A stretch of 41,623 nt of DNA from Secundilactobacillus pentosiphilus (GTDB lineage: Bacteria > Bacillota > Bacilli > Lactobacillales > Lactobacillaceae): NCBI RefSeq assembly GCF_002217985.1, contig NZ_BCMI01000023.1, positions 1-41,623 on the forward strand, in the 5' to 3' direction. Below are positions 33,968 to 41,623 of the stretch, one piece after another (within the stretch, counting starts at the first letter, position 1; each line of letters begins with the position of its first letter). The notes beneath the pieces were generated by a model. The model made no database searches. It saw nothing but the letters and a program-made list of their open reading frames with translations, and was not told where the DNA came from. The position numbers and the translations under genes are program-made.

Positions 33968-34942
33968 TCATTTAGATTCAGTAGTTACCTTTACTTTGAC
34001 GCTATTCGGATTCGTCCCCGTCACCTTATTAGCAGCTGCATCTAAACTGATTGTTTTTGTTTTTTGATTTTTAACATCACTGACATCGACATCTGCATCA
34101 AACTCTGAAATAGCTTTCAGATCCGACTCAGAACCAAACACTTGAATGGCTTTCGTACTGCTTTGAAAGCTATATTCCTGGTCGCTGTTGGCGTTTTTAG
34201 GCTTAAACCTAATTGGCACCTTCTTTGAATGCCCCCGAGCCGTAATTGGCAGGTTAACTTGAGTAGTGGCCGGTGTCAAAATGACATTCACGGTCTGGCC
34301 ATTTTTATCAAGGGCTTCAATAACTGCCTCACTATTAATAGACTTTCTAGCATTCTGCGGCAGGTTTAGCTGAGCAACCACTCTGCTGATCCGGTCGATT
34401 TCGCCCTCAGCACCGGTAGCCTTAACACTATTGACATCACTATTAGGGCTGCCAGCAACGTAATTTTTAGCAATTCGGGATTTATCATACTGAACGCTGA
34501 TCGGGAAACTAACGGTCTGGCGCGGCTGAATATTAACCTTAATGGCAGCTGGGGCAATTTGGTAGTTAATATCTCGATTTAAACCATCCTGCTTCAACCT
34601 CACCGTGTGTTCACCGGCTTTAAGACCGGTCAGATTCGCAAATACGCGAAAGTTCTGTGTATTTGCGGTAGCGGTGACTAAGGCCGCTGGGCCACGTAAA
34701 TGAACCTTCACTTTCTCGGGATAGCCGGTCACAAAATACTTATCGGAATCCACGTTCAATCTGAGTTGAACTGAGACGGTTTTTCGCTGGGTTGCCGTTA
34801 ACGTAGTGGAATTGGTACCGCCAGTATTCCCAGTCTGTTGCATTGAGGTACTTTTCGAACTGTTAACGTATAAGAATAAACAAACAGCCAAAAACAGGGA
34901 AATCAGCCGGTAAGTCCAACGACTATTGAAAATTCTTTTCAT
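33968..34942 (-). CDS. cdaR: CdaR, YbbR-domain regulator of the diadenylate cyclase
   Basis: A protein of about 324 residues anchored by one N-terminal transmembrane helix (about 8-24), with the rest outside the membrane. Three YbbR-type repeats of about 80 residues fill the exported part, each with a V-x-V-x-L/F-RGP-like strand pattern. CdaR binds and modulates CdaA in related bacteria. GGAGG lies upstream; the ATG at 34940-34942 has 9-base spacing and overlaps the cdaA stop. The GTG one codon earlier is also possible. Confidence 0.92.
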   Translation of the reverse strand: MKRIFNSRWTYRLISLFLAVCLFLYVNSSKSTSMQQTGNTGGTNSTTLTATQRKTVSVQLRLNVDSDKYFVTGYPEKVKVHLRGPAALVTATANTQNFRVFANLTGLKAGEHTVRLKQDGLNRDINYQIAPAAIKVNIQPRQTVSFPISVQYDKSRIAKNYVAGSPNSDVNSVKATGAEGEIDRISRVVAQLNLPQNARKSINSEAVIEALDKNGQTVNVILTPATTQVNLPITARGHSKKVPIRFKPKNANSDQEYSFQSSTKAIQVFGSESDLKAISEFDADVDVSDVKNQKTKTISLDAAANKVTGTNPNSVKVKVTTESK

Positions 34943-35793
34943 CACCGATTACCTCCCCTAAAGAACTGGGTAAACTCGTCAATCAGCCAGTTCAGCGGAT
35001 TTTTCGGTTGTTCAGGTTCCTGATCTTTAATCAGTTCGTTGTTCAAAAACTTCAAATAATCGTTTTGGTCCATATTCCGGAGCAACTCGTTATTCTTAGT
35101 AATCGAAACTTCGCCTGTTTCTTCAGAAATAACGATGGTCAACGCATCCGTTACTTCTGAAATACCGACCGCAGCTCGATGCCGAGTGCCTAACTCTTTA
35201 GGAATTAAATTACTATCAGACAATGGCAGATAAGCGGCGGCGACAGCTACCTTGTTATTCCGAATAATCACGGCACCATCGTGCAGCGGTGTATTAGGAA
35301 TAAAAATATTGATCAGCAATTCGCCAGTAATCTTAGCATCCAGTTCGATTCCCGTTTCGATATAGTCTTCCAATCCAGTATCCATCTGAATCGTCATTAA
35401 AGCACCGATTCGGCGTTTGGACATATACTGAATGGCTTTATCCAGAGCGGCAATCATCTGCTTCTCGGCTTCATTCACCTGCCGATTACGGACAAACACA
35501 GACCCGCGGCCAAGGTGTTCCAACCCGCGTCGAATCTCTGGTTGGAAAATAATGATCATGGCAATAACACCCCAGTTGATCACTTGGTCCATTAACCATG
35601 ATACCGTTCCAAACCCTACGTAAACCGCAATGATCTTGACTAAAACGATCACGATGATGCCACGTAAAAGCTGAACAGCTTTGGTTCCTCGCAGCAGCAT
35701 AATCAGTTCGTAAAAAACAAACCAGACGACGAGAATATCGAGGAGGTTTACGATGTTATGCCACGTCAAAAAGCTACTCCAATCAAGATTCAT
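34942..35793 (-). CDS. cdaA: Diadenylate cyclase CdaA
   Basis: A 283-residue membrane enzyme making the second messenger c-di-AMP from two ATP. Three N-terminal transmembrane helices (about 12-90) precede the DAC domain with Asp-Gly-Ala at 172-174 (TPLHDGAVI) and Arg-His-Arg at 204-206 (GTRHRAAVG), both complete. The start is the ATG at 35791-35793, with GGAGG 11 bases upstream; a TTG six codons earlier overlaps that site. An extended -10 promoter lies upstream. c-di-AMP controls potassium and osmotic balance and wall stress. Confidence 0.96.
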   Translation of the reverse strand: MNLDWSSFLTWHNIVNLLDILVVWFVFYELIMLLRGTKAVQLLRGIIVIVLVKIIAVYVGFGTVSWLMDQVINWGVIAMIIIFQPEIRRGLEHLGRGSVFVRNRQVNEAEKQMIAALDKAIQYMSKRRIGALMTIQMDTGLEDYIETGIELDAKITGELLINIFIPNTPLHDGAVIIRNNKVAVAAAYLPLSDSNLIPKELGTRHRAAVGISEVTDALTIVISEETGEVSITKNNELLRNMDQNDYLKFLNNELIKDQEPEQPKNPLNWLIDEFTQFFRGGNR

Positions 35794-35828
35794 TTGATAA
35801 TTTCCCTCCAAAAATCTATTCAGATAAC

Positions 35829-35837
35829 ATTATAGCA
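35829..35837 (-). promoter_or_regulatory. Extended -10 promoter of the cdaA operon
   Basis: Minus-strand TGCTATAAT: a perfect TATAAT (35829-35834) with the extended TGn motif, about 36 bases before cdaA. Confidence 0.65.
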
Positions 35838-35992
35838 CGCCGACCGCTATTTTTTGGCGTCACCTCCATATTTCTGGTGAACTGCCAACTCAATATTTCA
35901 AGATTTCCGTAAACTACTTGAAATTTCATGCGACTTTTCAAGTAATCTGTTATTATTTGTGTAGTTATATTTTGAAACAGGGAGATGATCTC

Positions 35993-36700
35993 TTGGCGGG
36001 TCACGCACGCTGGCAAATTCGGATTTTTGTTGTGCTGTGGCTGTTATTTCTGTGGCAGTTCGCACATGAGCCTTTTACTTTTTTAATTTTAAATACCTTT
36101 TTGGGTTATTTGCCAATCGAAATTAGTTTCCACCTTAGCAGGGAGCGTCCCACAAACGACCTGATTTTTTGGCTAGTGGTTCTTTTATGGCTGGTCTTTT
36201 ACCCCAATGCACCATACTTACTAACGGATCTATTTCATCTCTCACTGCTTAATCCTTATGGTGCGGATGGCTTGTTGCAGTTAAACCTGCACGTTTGGGT
36301 CTACTTTACCTACCTTTTGATCAGCGTTTTGTTCTGCGTCATTCTGGGTTTCTGGAGTCTGAACTACGTGGCTAACACCATTACACAACGCTACTTGAAG
36401 GGAAACTCCTGGCTGCAGACACTACTAGTCCTTTTCCTGACTTTCTTGTCCTCCGTTGGTATCTACGTTGGCCGATTTATGAGGATTCATACCGTCTACC
36501 TGTTCATTTCGCCGGAGTTGATCACTGACCGGTTATTACACATGTGGACACCCACCATGGTGGTCTTTGTCGGGTTAATGACGCTGATTCAGTTAATTGC
36601 TTACTGGTTAGTATATCTGGCTTACCACAGTCAAAGGGCTAACGAACAGGCAATGAACAAATCCGTTAAAAATGCCGCGCAAAAAAATCATTCTAAATAA
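35993..36700 (+). CDS. DUF1361-like multi-pass membrane protein
   Basis: A 235-residue protein with about six or seven hydrophobic helices and the pattern VFYPNAPYLLTDLFHL followed by YVGRFMRIHT, which I associate with DUF1361 membrane proteins of lactic acid bacteria. Its function is unknown. The start is TTG at 35993, 8 bases after AGGGAG. The TTG at 35918 would add an unrelated N-terminus across the promoter region. It is transcribed alone, away from cdaA, and ends at a bidirectional hairpin. Confidence 0.75.
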   Translation: MAGHARWQIRIFVVLWLLFLWQFAHEPFTFLILNTFLGYLPIEISFHLSRERPTNDLIFWLVVLLWLVFYPNAPYLLTDLFHLSLLNPYGADGLLQLNLHVWVYFTYLLISVLFCVILGFWSLNYVANTITQRYLKGNSWLQTLLVLFLTFLSSVGIYVGRFMRIHTVYLFISPELITDRLLHMWTPTMVVFVGLMTLIQLIAYWLVYLAYHSQRANEQAMNKSVKNAAQKNHSK

Positions 36701-36720
36701 ACCGCTCTTTAACTTAATAA

Positions 36721-36761
36721 AGGATCTAATTAACCGTCATAGTGATAGTTAATTAGATCCT
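36721..36761. terminator. Bidirectional terminator between the DUF1361 gene and the antiporter gene
   Basis: AGGATCTAATTAAC pairs exactly with GTTAATTAGATCCT around a 13-base loop between two converging genes. A- and T-rich flanks are moderate. Confidence 0.75.
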
Positions 36762-36763
36762 AT

Positions 36764-38890
36764 TTATTTGGTATAAAACTCGTCAACTTCGTCGTTCACA
36801 GCCATCATAAGGACGTTTTCAGAGTAGTTGATGTATTGCCGTAAGCGGCCCGACATCTGCCAGGTAATATTACCCGACTCCAACAGGGTTTGAACCCCCG
36901 TCCGTTCAGCACCTAACGCAATTACTTTTAACTGATTAAGCTGCTTAGTATACGCTGAACGTGACGCATTCTGTTTTTTGCGAGCGCGTTCGATCCGGTT
37001 TCGATAAAAGACGACCAAATGATAGACCGCTTGTTTATCTAATGATTGGGAATTGACTTCATCGTTGCTTAAATATTTGGATAACGCCTTGATGGCTGAT
37101 TTCGCAGTTTCTCGATCGATCAATTGCCACTCATTATCAGAGGACTTGTTTTGTGAGCGATGAATAACCGTCTTAAGCCACTGGACAGTTCTGTGAAACG
37201 ATGCTGACCAGTTTCGAAACGCCACAAAATGCAAATGCGCCTTGGGATGATCAACTCGCCGTACAGCCGATCTGATCGTTCCAATAGCTGAACGGTAAGC
37301 TTGCGGTGAAATTTGGTGATGCGCATACAGCCGCTCGATAGCGGAACGTTCACCCTTCAACGCCACTCGTCTCAAGGTAATTTCATCGTTCATTACGCGC
37401 TGACGGTCGGCATCATCACGGGTGGTCAACTCTAATCTGCGAATAATAAATTGATAATCTAAGATCAAGTCATACGCTGCCCGCTGATTTTCGATTCGCC
37501 GGTGTTCCTCAATCGCATTTATTGCTAACCGCATGATGTAGATTCTCGCCTCGGCCTCGCTCATGGGATGCCGTTCACTGGCCCCCTGTTCCAGGTTTTC
37601 AGCATCATCGAAATCATTATCAGACTCATCAGTGAAACTGGCTCGAGTCTGAAGCGGTACGGGATTATCTGGCGCAACTAGCGGTAACGTGATCACCGCA
37701 GCTACCAGACTAATAATAATCACGCCAGCCGCCACAAACAGCACTAAAGCCCGCTGCGGAAAGGCTTGCCCAGAAGCGGTAACTAGTGGCAACGACAGCA
37801 CACCAGCCATGGTAACCGCTCCCCGAACCCCGGATAGTCCCGCCAAAAGCGCTACTCGAAAGCTGGGACGTCGAGGTTTGCTAATGATTTGGTATAAATA
37901 GATCCAAACGACCCGAATCAGTAACAGGATCACCCAAGCGCCAAACGAATAAGCCACCGCTTGAAAGGTATGAAAATGAACGTCGTGAATAATTTTGGTT
38001 GTCGCAATCGGCAGCTCATCGCCCAAAATCAAAAAGACGATCCCGTTTAAGAGGTAGACGATGATATCCCAAGTCTTTTCACTAACCAGCTTAAGTTCAG
38101 GAGAATCCTCGACCAACCGGTTCCCCTGTGCATGGGACACCGCACCAGCAGTGACTACAGCAATCACGCCAGAAGCGTGCAAAAGCTCTTCGACGATCAC
38201 GTAGATCACAAAGGGCGTCATGATCTGTAGAACCGTGTTAAACACCACGTCATTGATGCCTTGCTGTCTTAAGAAGTGACGTATGAATTCAATCACCCAC
38301 ATGAGGAGAAAACCGGCTAAAAGCCCCACCATACTGATATATAAGAAGTCCCCCACGGCGTGGCTGAATGAAAAAACACCCGTCACGGTAGCAGCTACTG
38401 CGTACTTAAAAGCGATTAGCCCTGAAGCATCATTAATTAGGCTTTCGCCGCTGACCAGGTGTAAAATTCGGTCCGGTAATTTCACCCGTTTTGAAATCGA
38501 CTGAACGGCCACCGGATCAGTCGGCGATAAAATAGCTGCCAGCGCAAAGCTAACCGAAAGAGACAATCGCGGAATCAGCAGATAAATGAGATACCCGCCG
38601 ACGATCGTCGTCAAAAAAACCAGTAAAATCGAGTTAGCAAAGATCGGCCCGCGCAGCTGCCAAAGTTCCCGTTTGGGGAACCTTCGACCATCATTAAACA
38701 GCAGCGGTGCAATGAATAACAGTAAGAACCAATCCGTATCCAGCGGGATCTTAATTTCCCAAAACAGTGCAATGACCAATCCAAGCGCAATTTGAATTAA
38801 ACTAACCGGGATAAAGGTGAGGTAGTGGCTGATGACATTTGAGATCAAGACTAGGACGACTAATAAAACAACCGCTTCAACTATCAGCAA
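36764..38890 (-). CDS. Na+/H+ antiporter, CPA1 family
   Basis: A 708-residue membrane exchanger. About 12 transmembrane helices fill residues 1-410, with LAAILSPTDPVAVQSI and ESLINDASGLIAFK marking the ion-binding helices. A long charged cytoplasmic tail of about 290 residues, mainly helical, follows and may be regulatory. The start is TTG at 38888-38890, 8 bases after GAGGAG. It lies 18 bases downstream of murB and is probably cotranscribed with it. CPA1 members export Na+ and sometimes K+. Proximity to cdaA may be chance, although c-di-AMP regulates related cation exchangers. Confidence 0.92.
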   Translation of the reverse strand: MLIVEAVVLLVVLVLISNVISHYLTFIPVSLIQIALGLVIALFWEIKIPLDTDWFLLLFIAPLLFNDGRRFPKRELWQLRGPIFANSILLVFLTTIVGGYLIYLLIPRLSLSVSFALAAILSPTDPVAVQSISKRVKLPDRILHLVSGESLINDASGLIAFKYAVAATVTGVFSFSHAVGDFLYISMVGLLAGFLLMWVIEFIRHFLRQQGINDVVFNTVLQIMTPFVIYVIVEELLHASGVIAVVTAGAVSHAQGNRLVEDSPELKLVSEKTWDIIVYLLNGIVFLILGDELPIATTKIIHDVHFHTFQAVAYSFGAWVILLLIRVVWIYLYQIISKPRRPSFRVALLAGLSGVRGAVTMAGVLSLPLVTASGQAFPQRALVLFVAAGVIIISLVAAVITLPLVAPDNPVPLQTRASFTDESDNDFDDAENLEQGASERHPMSEAEARIYIMRLAINAIEEHRRIENQRAAYDLILDYQFIIRRLELTTRDDADRQRVMNDEITLRRVALKGERSAIERLYAHHQISPQAYRSAIGTIRSAVRRVDHPKAHLHFVAFRNWSASFHRTVQWLKTVIHRSQNKSSDNEWQLIDRETAKSAIKALSKYLSNDEVNSQSLDKQAVYHLVVFYRNRIERARKKQNASRSAYTKQLNQLKVIALGAERTGVQTLLESGNITWQMSGRLRQYINYSENVLMMAVNDEVDEFYTK

Positions 38891-38907
38891 CTCACTAACT
38901 CCTCTCG

Positions 38908-39816
38908 TTAATTCTGAACGGGATCTTCCCCAATAATCCGCACTTCCGTCTCCAGGTGAACGCCCGCATTAGCCAAAACAGTGGCTTGAACGTGTTGAAT
39001 CACCGCAAGATAATCCGATGCCGTCGCGTGGTCAACGTTAACAATAAAACCAGCGTGCTTGGTAGAAACCTGCGCACCGCCAAACTGATAACCCTGCAGT
39101 CCCGCATCGTGGATCAATTTACCGGCAAAATAGCCAGTGGGCCGTTTAAAGACACTCCCGCATGAGGGCAGGTCTAACGGCTGCTTGGCAGAGCGCCGGG
39201 CGTTTAAATCATCCATTTTAGCCTGAATTTCATCCGCATTACCCGGGTGCAGCTTAAAGATTGCTGTAATAACGATATCGCCTTCCTCTTGGACCCGGCT
39301 GTGCCGGTAACCAAAGTCTAACTCATCGCGTGAGATCGTCTTCAACTTTGCTTCTGGTGTCAAGACGGTTACCGAATCAGCCACCATGCTGATCTCACCA
39401 CCATAGGCACCGGCGTTCATAAATATGGCCCCACCAACACTGCCAGGAATGCCGGCAGCAAATTCAAGTCCGGTCAAACTCGCATTCTGTGCGATCTTAG
39501 TCACTTCAATTAAAGAGGCACCCGATTCAGCAGTGATGTCATTTCCCTGAACTTCAACGTGATTCATGTCGGTCAAAATCATGACCAGCCCACGAATGCC
39601 GCCATCCTTAACAATTAAATTACTGGCTTTGCCGATTACGGTCACAGGTAACGCTTGATCATTGGCGTAGCGCACTAAGTTTTGAACTTCATCTAGATTT
39701 TGCGGGAACGCCAAGAAGTCGGCTTTGCCACCTGTTTTAGTGTTCGTATAGTTTGATAATGGTTCGTTTTGCATCAGCTTTACTTTTGGAAAAGCTGCAA
39801 TGATATCTGCCGTCAT
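38908..39816 (-). CDS. murB: UDP-N-acetylenolpyruvoylglucosamine reductase
   Basis: A 302-residue FAD enzyme that completes UDP-MurNAc synthesis for peptidoglycan. The N-terminal [16 protein letters not shown]-binding [15 protein letters not shown] and [15 protein letters not shown], and the catalytic serine region CGSVFKRP and glutamate region [11 protein letters not shown] are present. The start is the ATG at 39814-39816, with AAAGGA 8 bases upstream; the longer frame from 39945 crosses the promoter. It is first in an operon with the antiporter. Confidence 0.97.
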   Translation of the reverse strand: MTADIIAAFPKVKLMQNEPLSNYTNTKTGGKADFLAFPQNLDEVQNLVRYANDQALPVTVIGKASNLIVKDGGIRGLVMILTDMNHVEVQGNDITAESGASLIEVTKIAQNASLTGLEFAAGIPGSVGGAIFMNAGAYGGEISMVADSVTVLTPEAKLKTISRDELDFGYRHSRVQEEGDIVITAIFKLHPGNADEIQAKMDDLNARRSAKQPLDLPSCGSVFKRPTGYFAGKLIHDAGLQGYQFGGAQVSTKHAGFIVNVDHATASDYLAVIQHVQATVLANAGVHLETEVRIIGEDPVQN

Positions 39817-40000
39817 GATTAAGTTCCTTTCGCCAATCAAATATTTCGTAGAATATATTAATATAATACCATTCTGACTAGACGCAAACAAAAGGTTAGT
39901 CGGATAAGTGGCTTCTTTAATCAACTGGAAAACAGCCGAAGCCACTTAAAAATGATAAAATAGACGTGACTTATTTCACCAAGAAGGGATGTTATCTGCC

Positions 40001-40765
40001 TTGAAATTTATTAGCTGGAACGTCAACGGCCTGCGGGCTGCTGTCAAACATGACTTTATGACTACGTTTAACACTTTGGACGCTGATTTTTTCTGCGTTC
40101 AGGAAACTAAAATGCAACCCGATCAGCTGACCCTCGATTTGCCGGGTTACCACCAGTACTTTAACTCAGCTGACCGTAAGGGGTACTCCGGCACGGCCAT
40201 TTTCACAAAACACGAACCGATTAACGTTACCTACGATATTGGCACCGACGAATTCGATCACGAGGGCCGGGTTATTACCTTGGAATATACGGACTTTTAC
40301 TTAGTGACCTGCTATACCCCTAATTCGGGAACTGGCCTCAAACGGCTGGATTTCCGAATGGGCTGGGAAGATGCATTTCAGGATTATATTGATCAGCTTA
40401 ACGCTAATAAGCCGGTGATCCTCTGCGGTGATCTCAACGTTGCCCACGAAGAAATCGATATTAAAAACCCGAAAACGAACCATAAAAACGCCGGATTTAC
40501 AGACCAGGAACGGGAAGCCTTTACCCGCTTCCTCTCCCGTGGCTACACGGACACATTCCGTTACTTCTACCCGGATGCTGCCGAACGTTATTCCTGGTGG
40601 AGCTACCGTTTCAGCGCCCGTGACCGGAATGCCGGCTGGCGGATCGATTACTTCGTTACCAGTAATGCCCTTCAGCCAAAATTAGAATCAGCAGATATCA
40701 AAGACCAGATTTTTGGCTCTGATCACTGCCCTGTCGCCTTGACAACCACCGGCCTTCACGTATAA
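40001..40765 (+). CDS. xth: Exodeoxyribonuclease III
   Basis: A 254-residue DNA-repair enzyme with AP-endonuclease and 3'-5' exonuclease activity. KFISWNVNGLRA, FFCVQETKM, GDLNVAHEEIDI, WRIDYFVTS and the C-terminal GSDHCPVAL motifs are complete. TTG at 40001 gives the family's usual first residues (MKFISWN); AGAAGGG is 12 bases before it. The ATG at 39989 directly abuts that site, so TTG is preferred. It is followed 28 bases later by a DnaQ-like gene. Confidence 0.95.
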   Translation: MKFISWNVNGLRAAVKHDFMTTFNTLDADFFCVQETKMQPDQLTLDLPGYHQYFNSADRKGYSGTAIFTKHEPINVTYDIGTDEFDHEGRVITLEYTDFYLVTCYTPNSGTGLKRLDFRMGWEDAFQDYIDQLNANKPVILCGDLNVAHEEIDIKNPKTNHKNAGFTDQEREAFTRFLSRGYTDTFRYFYPDAAERYSWWSYRFSARDRNAGWRIDYFVTSNALQPKLESADIKDQIFGSDHCPVALTTTGLHV

Positions 40766-40793
40766 TTTGTATGACTTGAAAGGAGTGGCCAAT

Positions 40794-41327
40794 TTGAACT
40801 TTGTTGCAATGGACTTCGAAACTGCCAATGGCAAACGCTATTCTGCTTGCTCGCTTGCACTGACGATTGTTCGCAATGATCAGGTAGCCGATGAGTTCTA
40901 CACACTGATCAAACCCGACACCGATTTTTACTGGCGTAATACTCAAATTAACGGTATCCACGAAGCCGATGTTACTGAAGCACCCGATTTTCCAACCGTT
41001 TGGCCGCATATTCAATCCTTATTTACCCCAGAACAGCTGGTGATCGCGCACAATGCCCAGTTTGATAATGGTGTGCTGCGGCAAACCCTCAATCATTACG
41101 GGATGACGTCACCAGCCTACTTAACCCTAGATACGGTAAAAACCAGCCGGCAATTTCTGCCCAGATTGGAAAATCATAAGCTGAATACTGTCGCCGATGC
41201 ATTGGGCATTTCTCTGGAACATCACCACAACGCCTTGGATGACAGTTTGGCCTGCGCCAATATTTTACTGACTGAAACCAAAACTTTTGGTCAAGAAGCC
41301 ATAAAACCGTTCATCAAAATGACGTAA
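40794..41327 (+). CDS. DnaQ-like 3'-5' exonuclease (DEDDh)
   Basis: A 177-residue enzyme of the RNase T/DNA polymerase III epsilon fold. Metal ligands: Asp and Glu in VAMDFETANG, Asp in IAHNAQFDNGVL, and His and Asp in HHHNALDDSLACA. The start is TTG at 40794 after AAAGGAG; the ATG at 40767 precedes that site. It is probably cotranscribed with exonuclease III in a small DNA-repair pair. Whether it acts on DNA or RNA is not decided by the sequence. Confidence 0.9.
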   Translation: MNFVAMDFETANGKRYSACSLALTIVRNDQVADEFYTLIKPDTDFYWRNTQINGIHEADVTEAPDFPTVWPHIQSLFTPEQLVIAHNAQFDNGVLRQTLNHYGMTSPAYLTLDTVKTSRQFLPRLENHKLNTVADALGISLEHHHNALDDSLACANILLTETKTFGQEAIKPFIKMT

Positions 41328-41475
41328 ATTTCACAGCAATCAAATAAGGACCTGTGACTTAAATCTATATCGATAAGGATCCCAGTTGATTTCTTGACTA
41401 AAGTAAAGCTTAAAATGTACGCTGGTTCAATACTGGCATATAGCCTTAACCTGCTCCACAACTCAGATTTCGGTC

Positions 41476-41538
41476 ATATAATGCTAAAATGCACCATCCC
41501 AATAAACACCATTGGGATGGTGCATTTTGGCATTATAT
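41476..41538. repeat. 28-bp inverted repeat with 7-base loop
   Basis: Bases 41476-41503 pair with 41511-41538; the only imperfect pair is a T.G (U.G in RNA). The GC-rich core is GCACCATCCC. A short T4 follows the inner 18-bp stem, so it may serve as a terminator for the exonuclease operon or from both sides. It is longer than any other hairpin in the window. A 66-codon frame across it (41394-41594) is not credible. Confidence 0.75.
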
Positions 41539-41623
41539 TCTGGAATCTACCGAGTTATGTCACACCCTCGTTCCTACGATTAGTCAAGAGTTAAACGTGT
41601 TAGAAGTTTATACATGGTTAGCT

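Noticed and set aside
41394-41594. 66-codon plus-strand frame at the window end
   Set aside because: It spans the 28-bp inverted repeat, has a distant ribosome binding site and no protein-like composition.

Overview
This 41.6 kb window reads as chromosomal DNA of a low-to-medium GC lactic acid bacterium of the Lactobacillaceae. The case rests on strong AGGAGG-type ribosome binding sites, many TTG and GTG starts, CcpA-type cre boxes, a tmRNA with a LALAA-ending tag, a cdaA-cdaR-glmM operon, lactobacillus-type GH73 wall hydrolases and a polyphosphate operon. The species cannot be named from the sequence alone. No insertion sequence, prophage, CRISPR array or plasmid gene was seen.

Layout. Positions 1-2300 hold the 5' part of pgi and a GRP-type sugar transporter with a cre box. 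Positions 2300-5670 hold an OmpR/EnvZ-type two-component system and a divergent Cof-type HAD phosphatase. Positions 5758-12706 are the most unusual part: a five-gene minus-strand operon encoding a glycyl radical enzyme (GRE) activase, an 830-residue GRE, a TauE/SafE exporter, an iron-type alcohol dehydrogenase and an SLC13-type permease. A LuxR-type regulator lies upstream (13132-14238). The tmRNA gene is at 14546-14914. Positions 15-19 kb carry a D,D-carboxypeptidase, several small hypothetical genes, an OsmC protein and a MarR regulator. Positions 19.2-24.7 kb are a LicD, Ppx/GppA-HD, Ppk, Ppx operon, followed by a converging tRNA-Asn gene and a small gene.

Positions 25.4-25.8 kb are an intergenic region containing at least one well-formed, apparently CcpA-controlled small RNA gene and perhaps a second. 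Then come an orphan TagH-like ABC ATPase, two paralogous GH73 wall hydrolases, nagB and glmS (both with NagR/dre-like operators), glmM-cdaR-cdaA, a DUF1361-like membrane protein, murB with a Na+/H+ antiporter, exonuclease III and a DnaQ-like exonuclease. The window ends at a 28-bp inverted repeat.

How the genes fit together. The GRE operon looks like an anaerobic, glucose-repressed pathway. A substrate is imported by the SLC13 permease and cleaved or dehydrated by the GRE. The resulting carbonyl compound is reduced by the Fe-ADH, which would regenerate NAD+, and an anionic product, possibly sulfite or a sulfonate, leaves through TauE. The GRE has the length and Cys/Glu positions of isethionate sulfite-lyase but not the sulfonate-binding arginines I remember for it, so the substrate is open. 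nagB, glmS, glmM, cdaA, murB, dacA and the GH73 enzymes form a cell-wall and amino-sugar theme in the right half. Opposing amino-sugar reactions there appear to share one class of operator.
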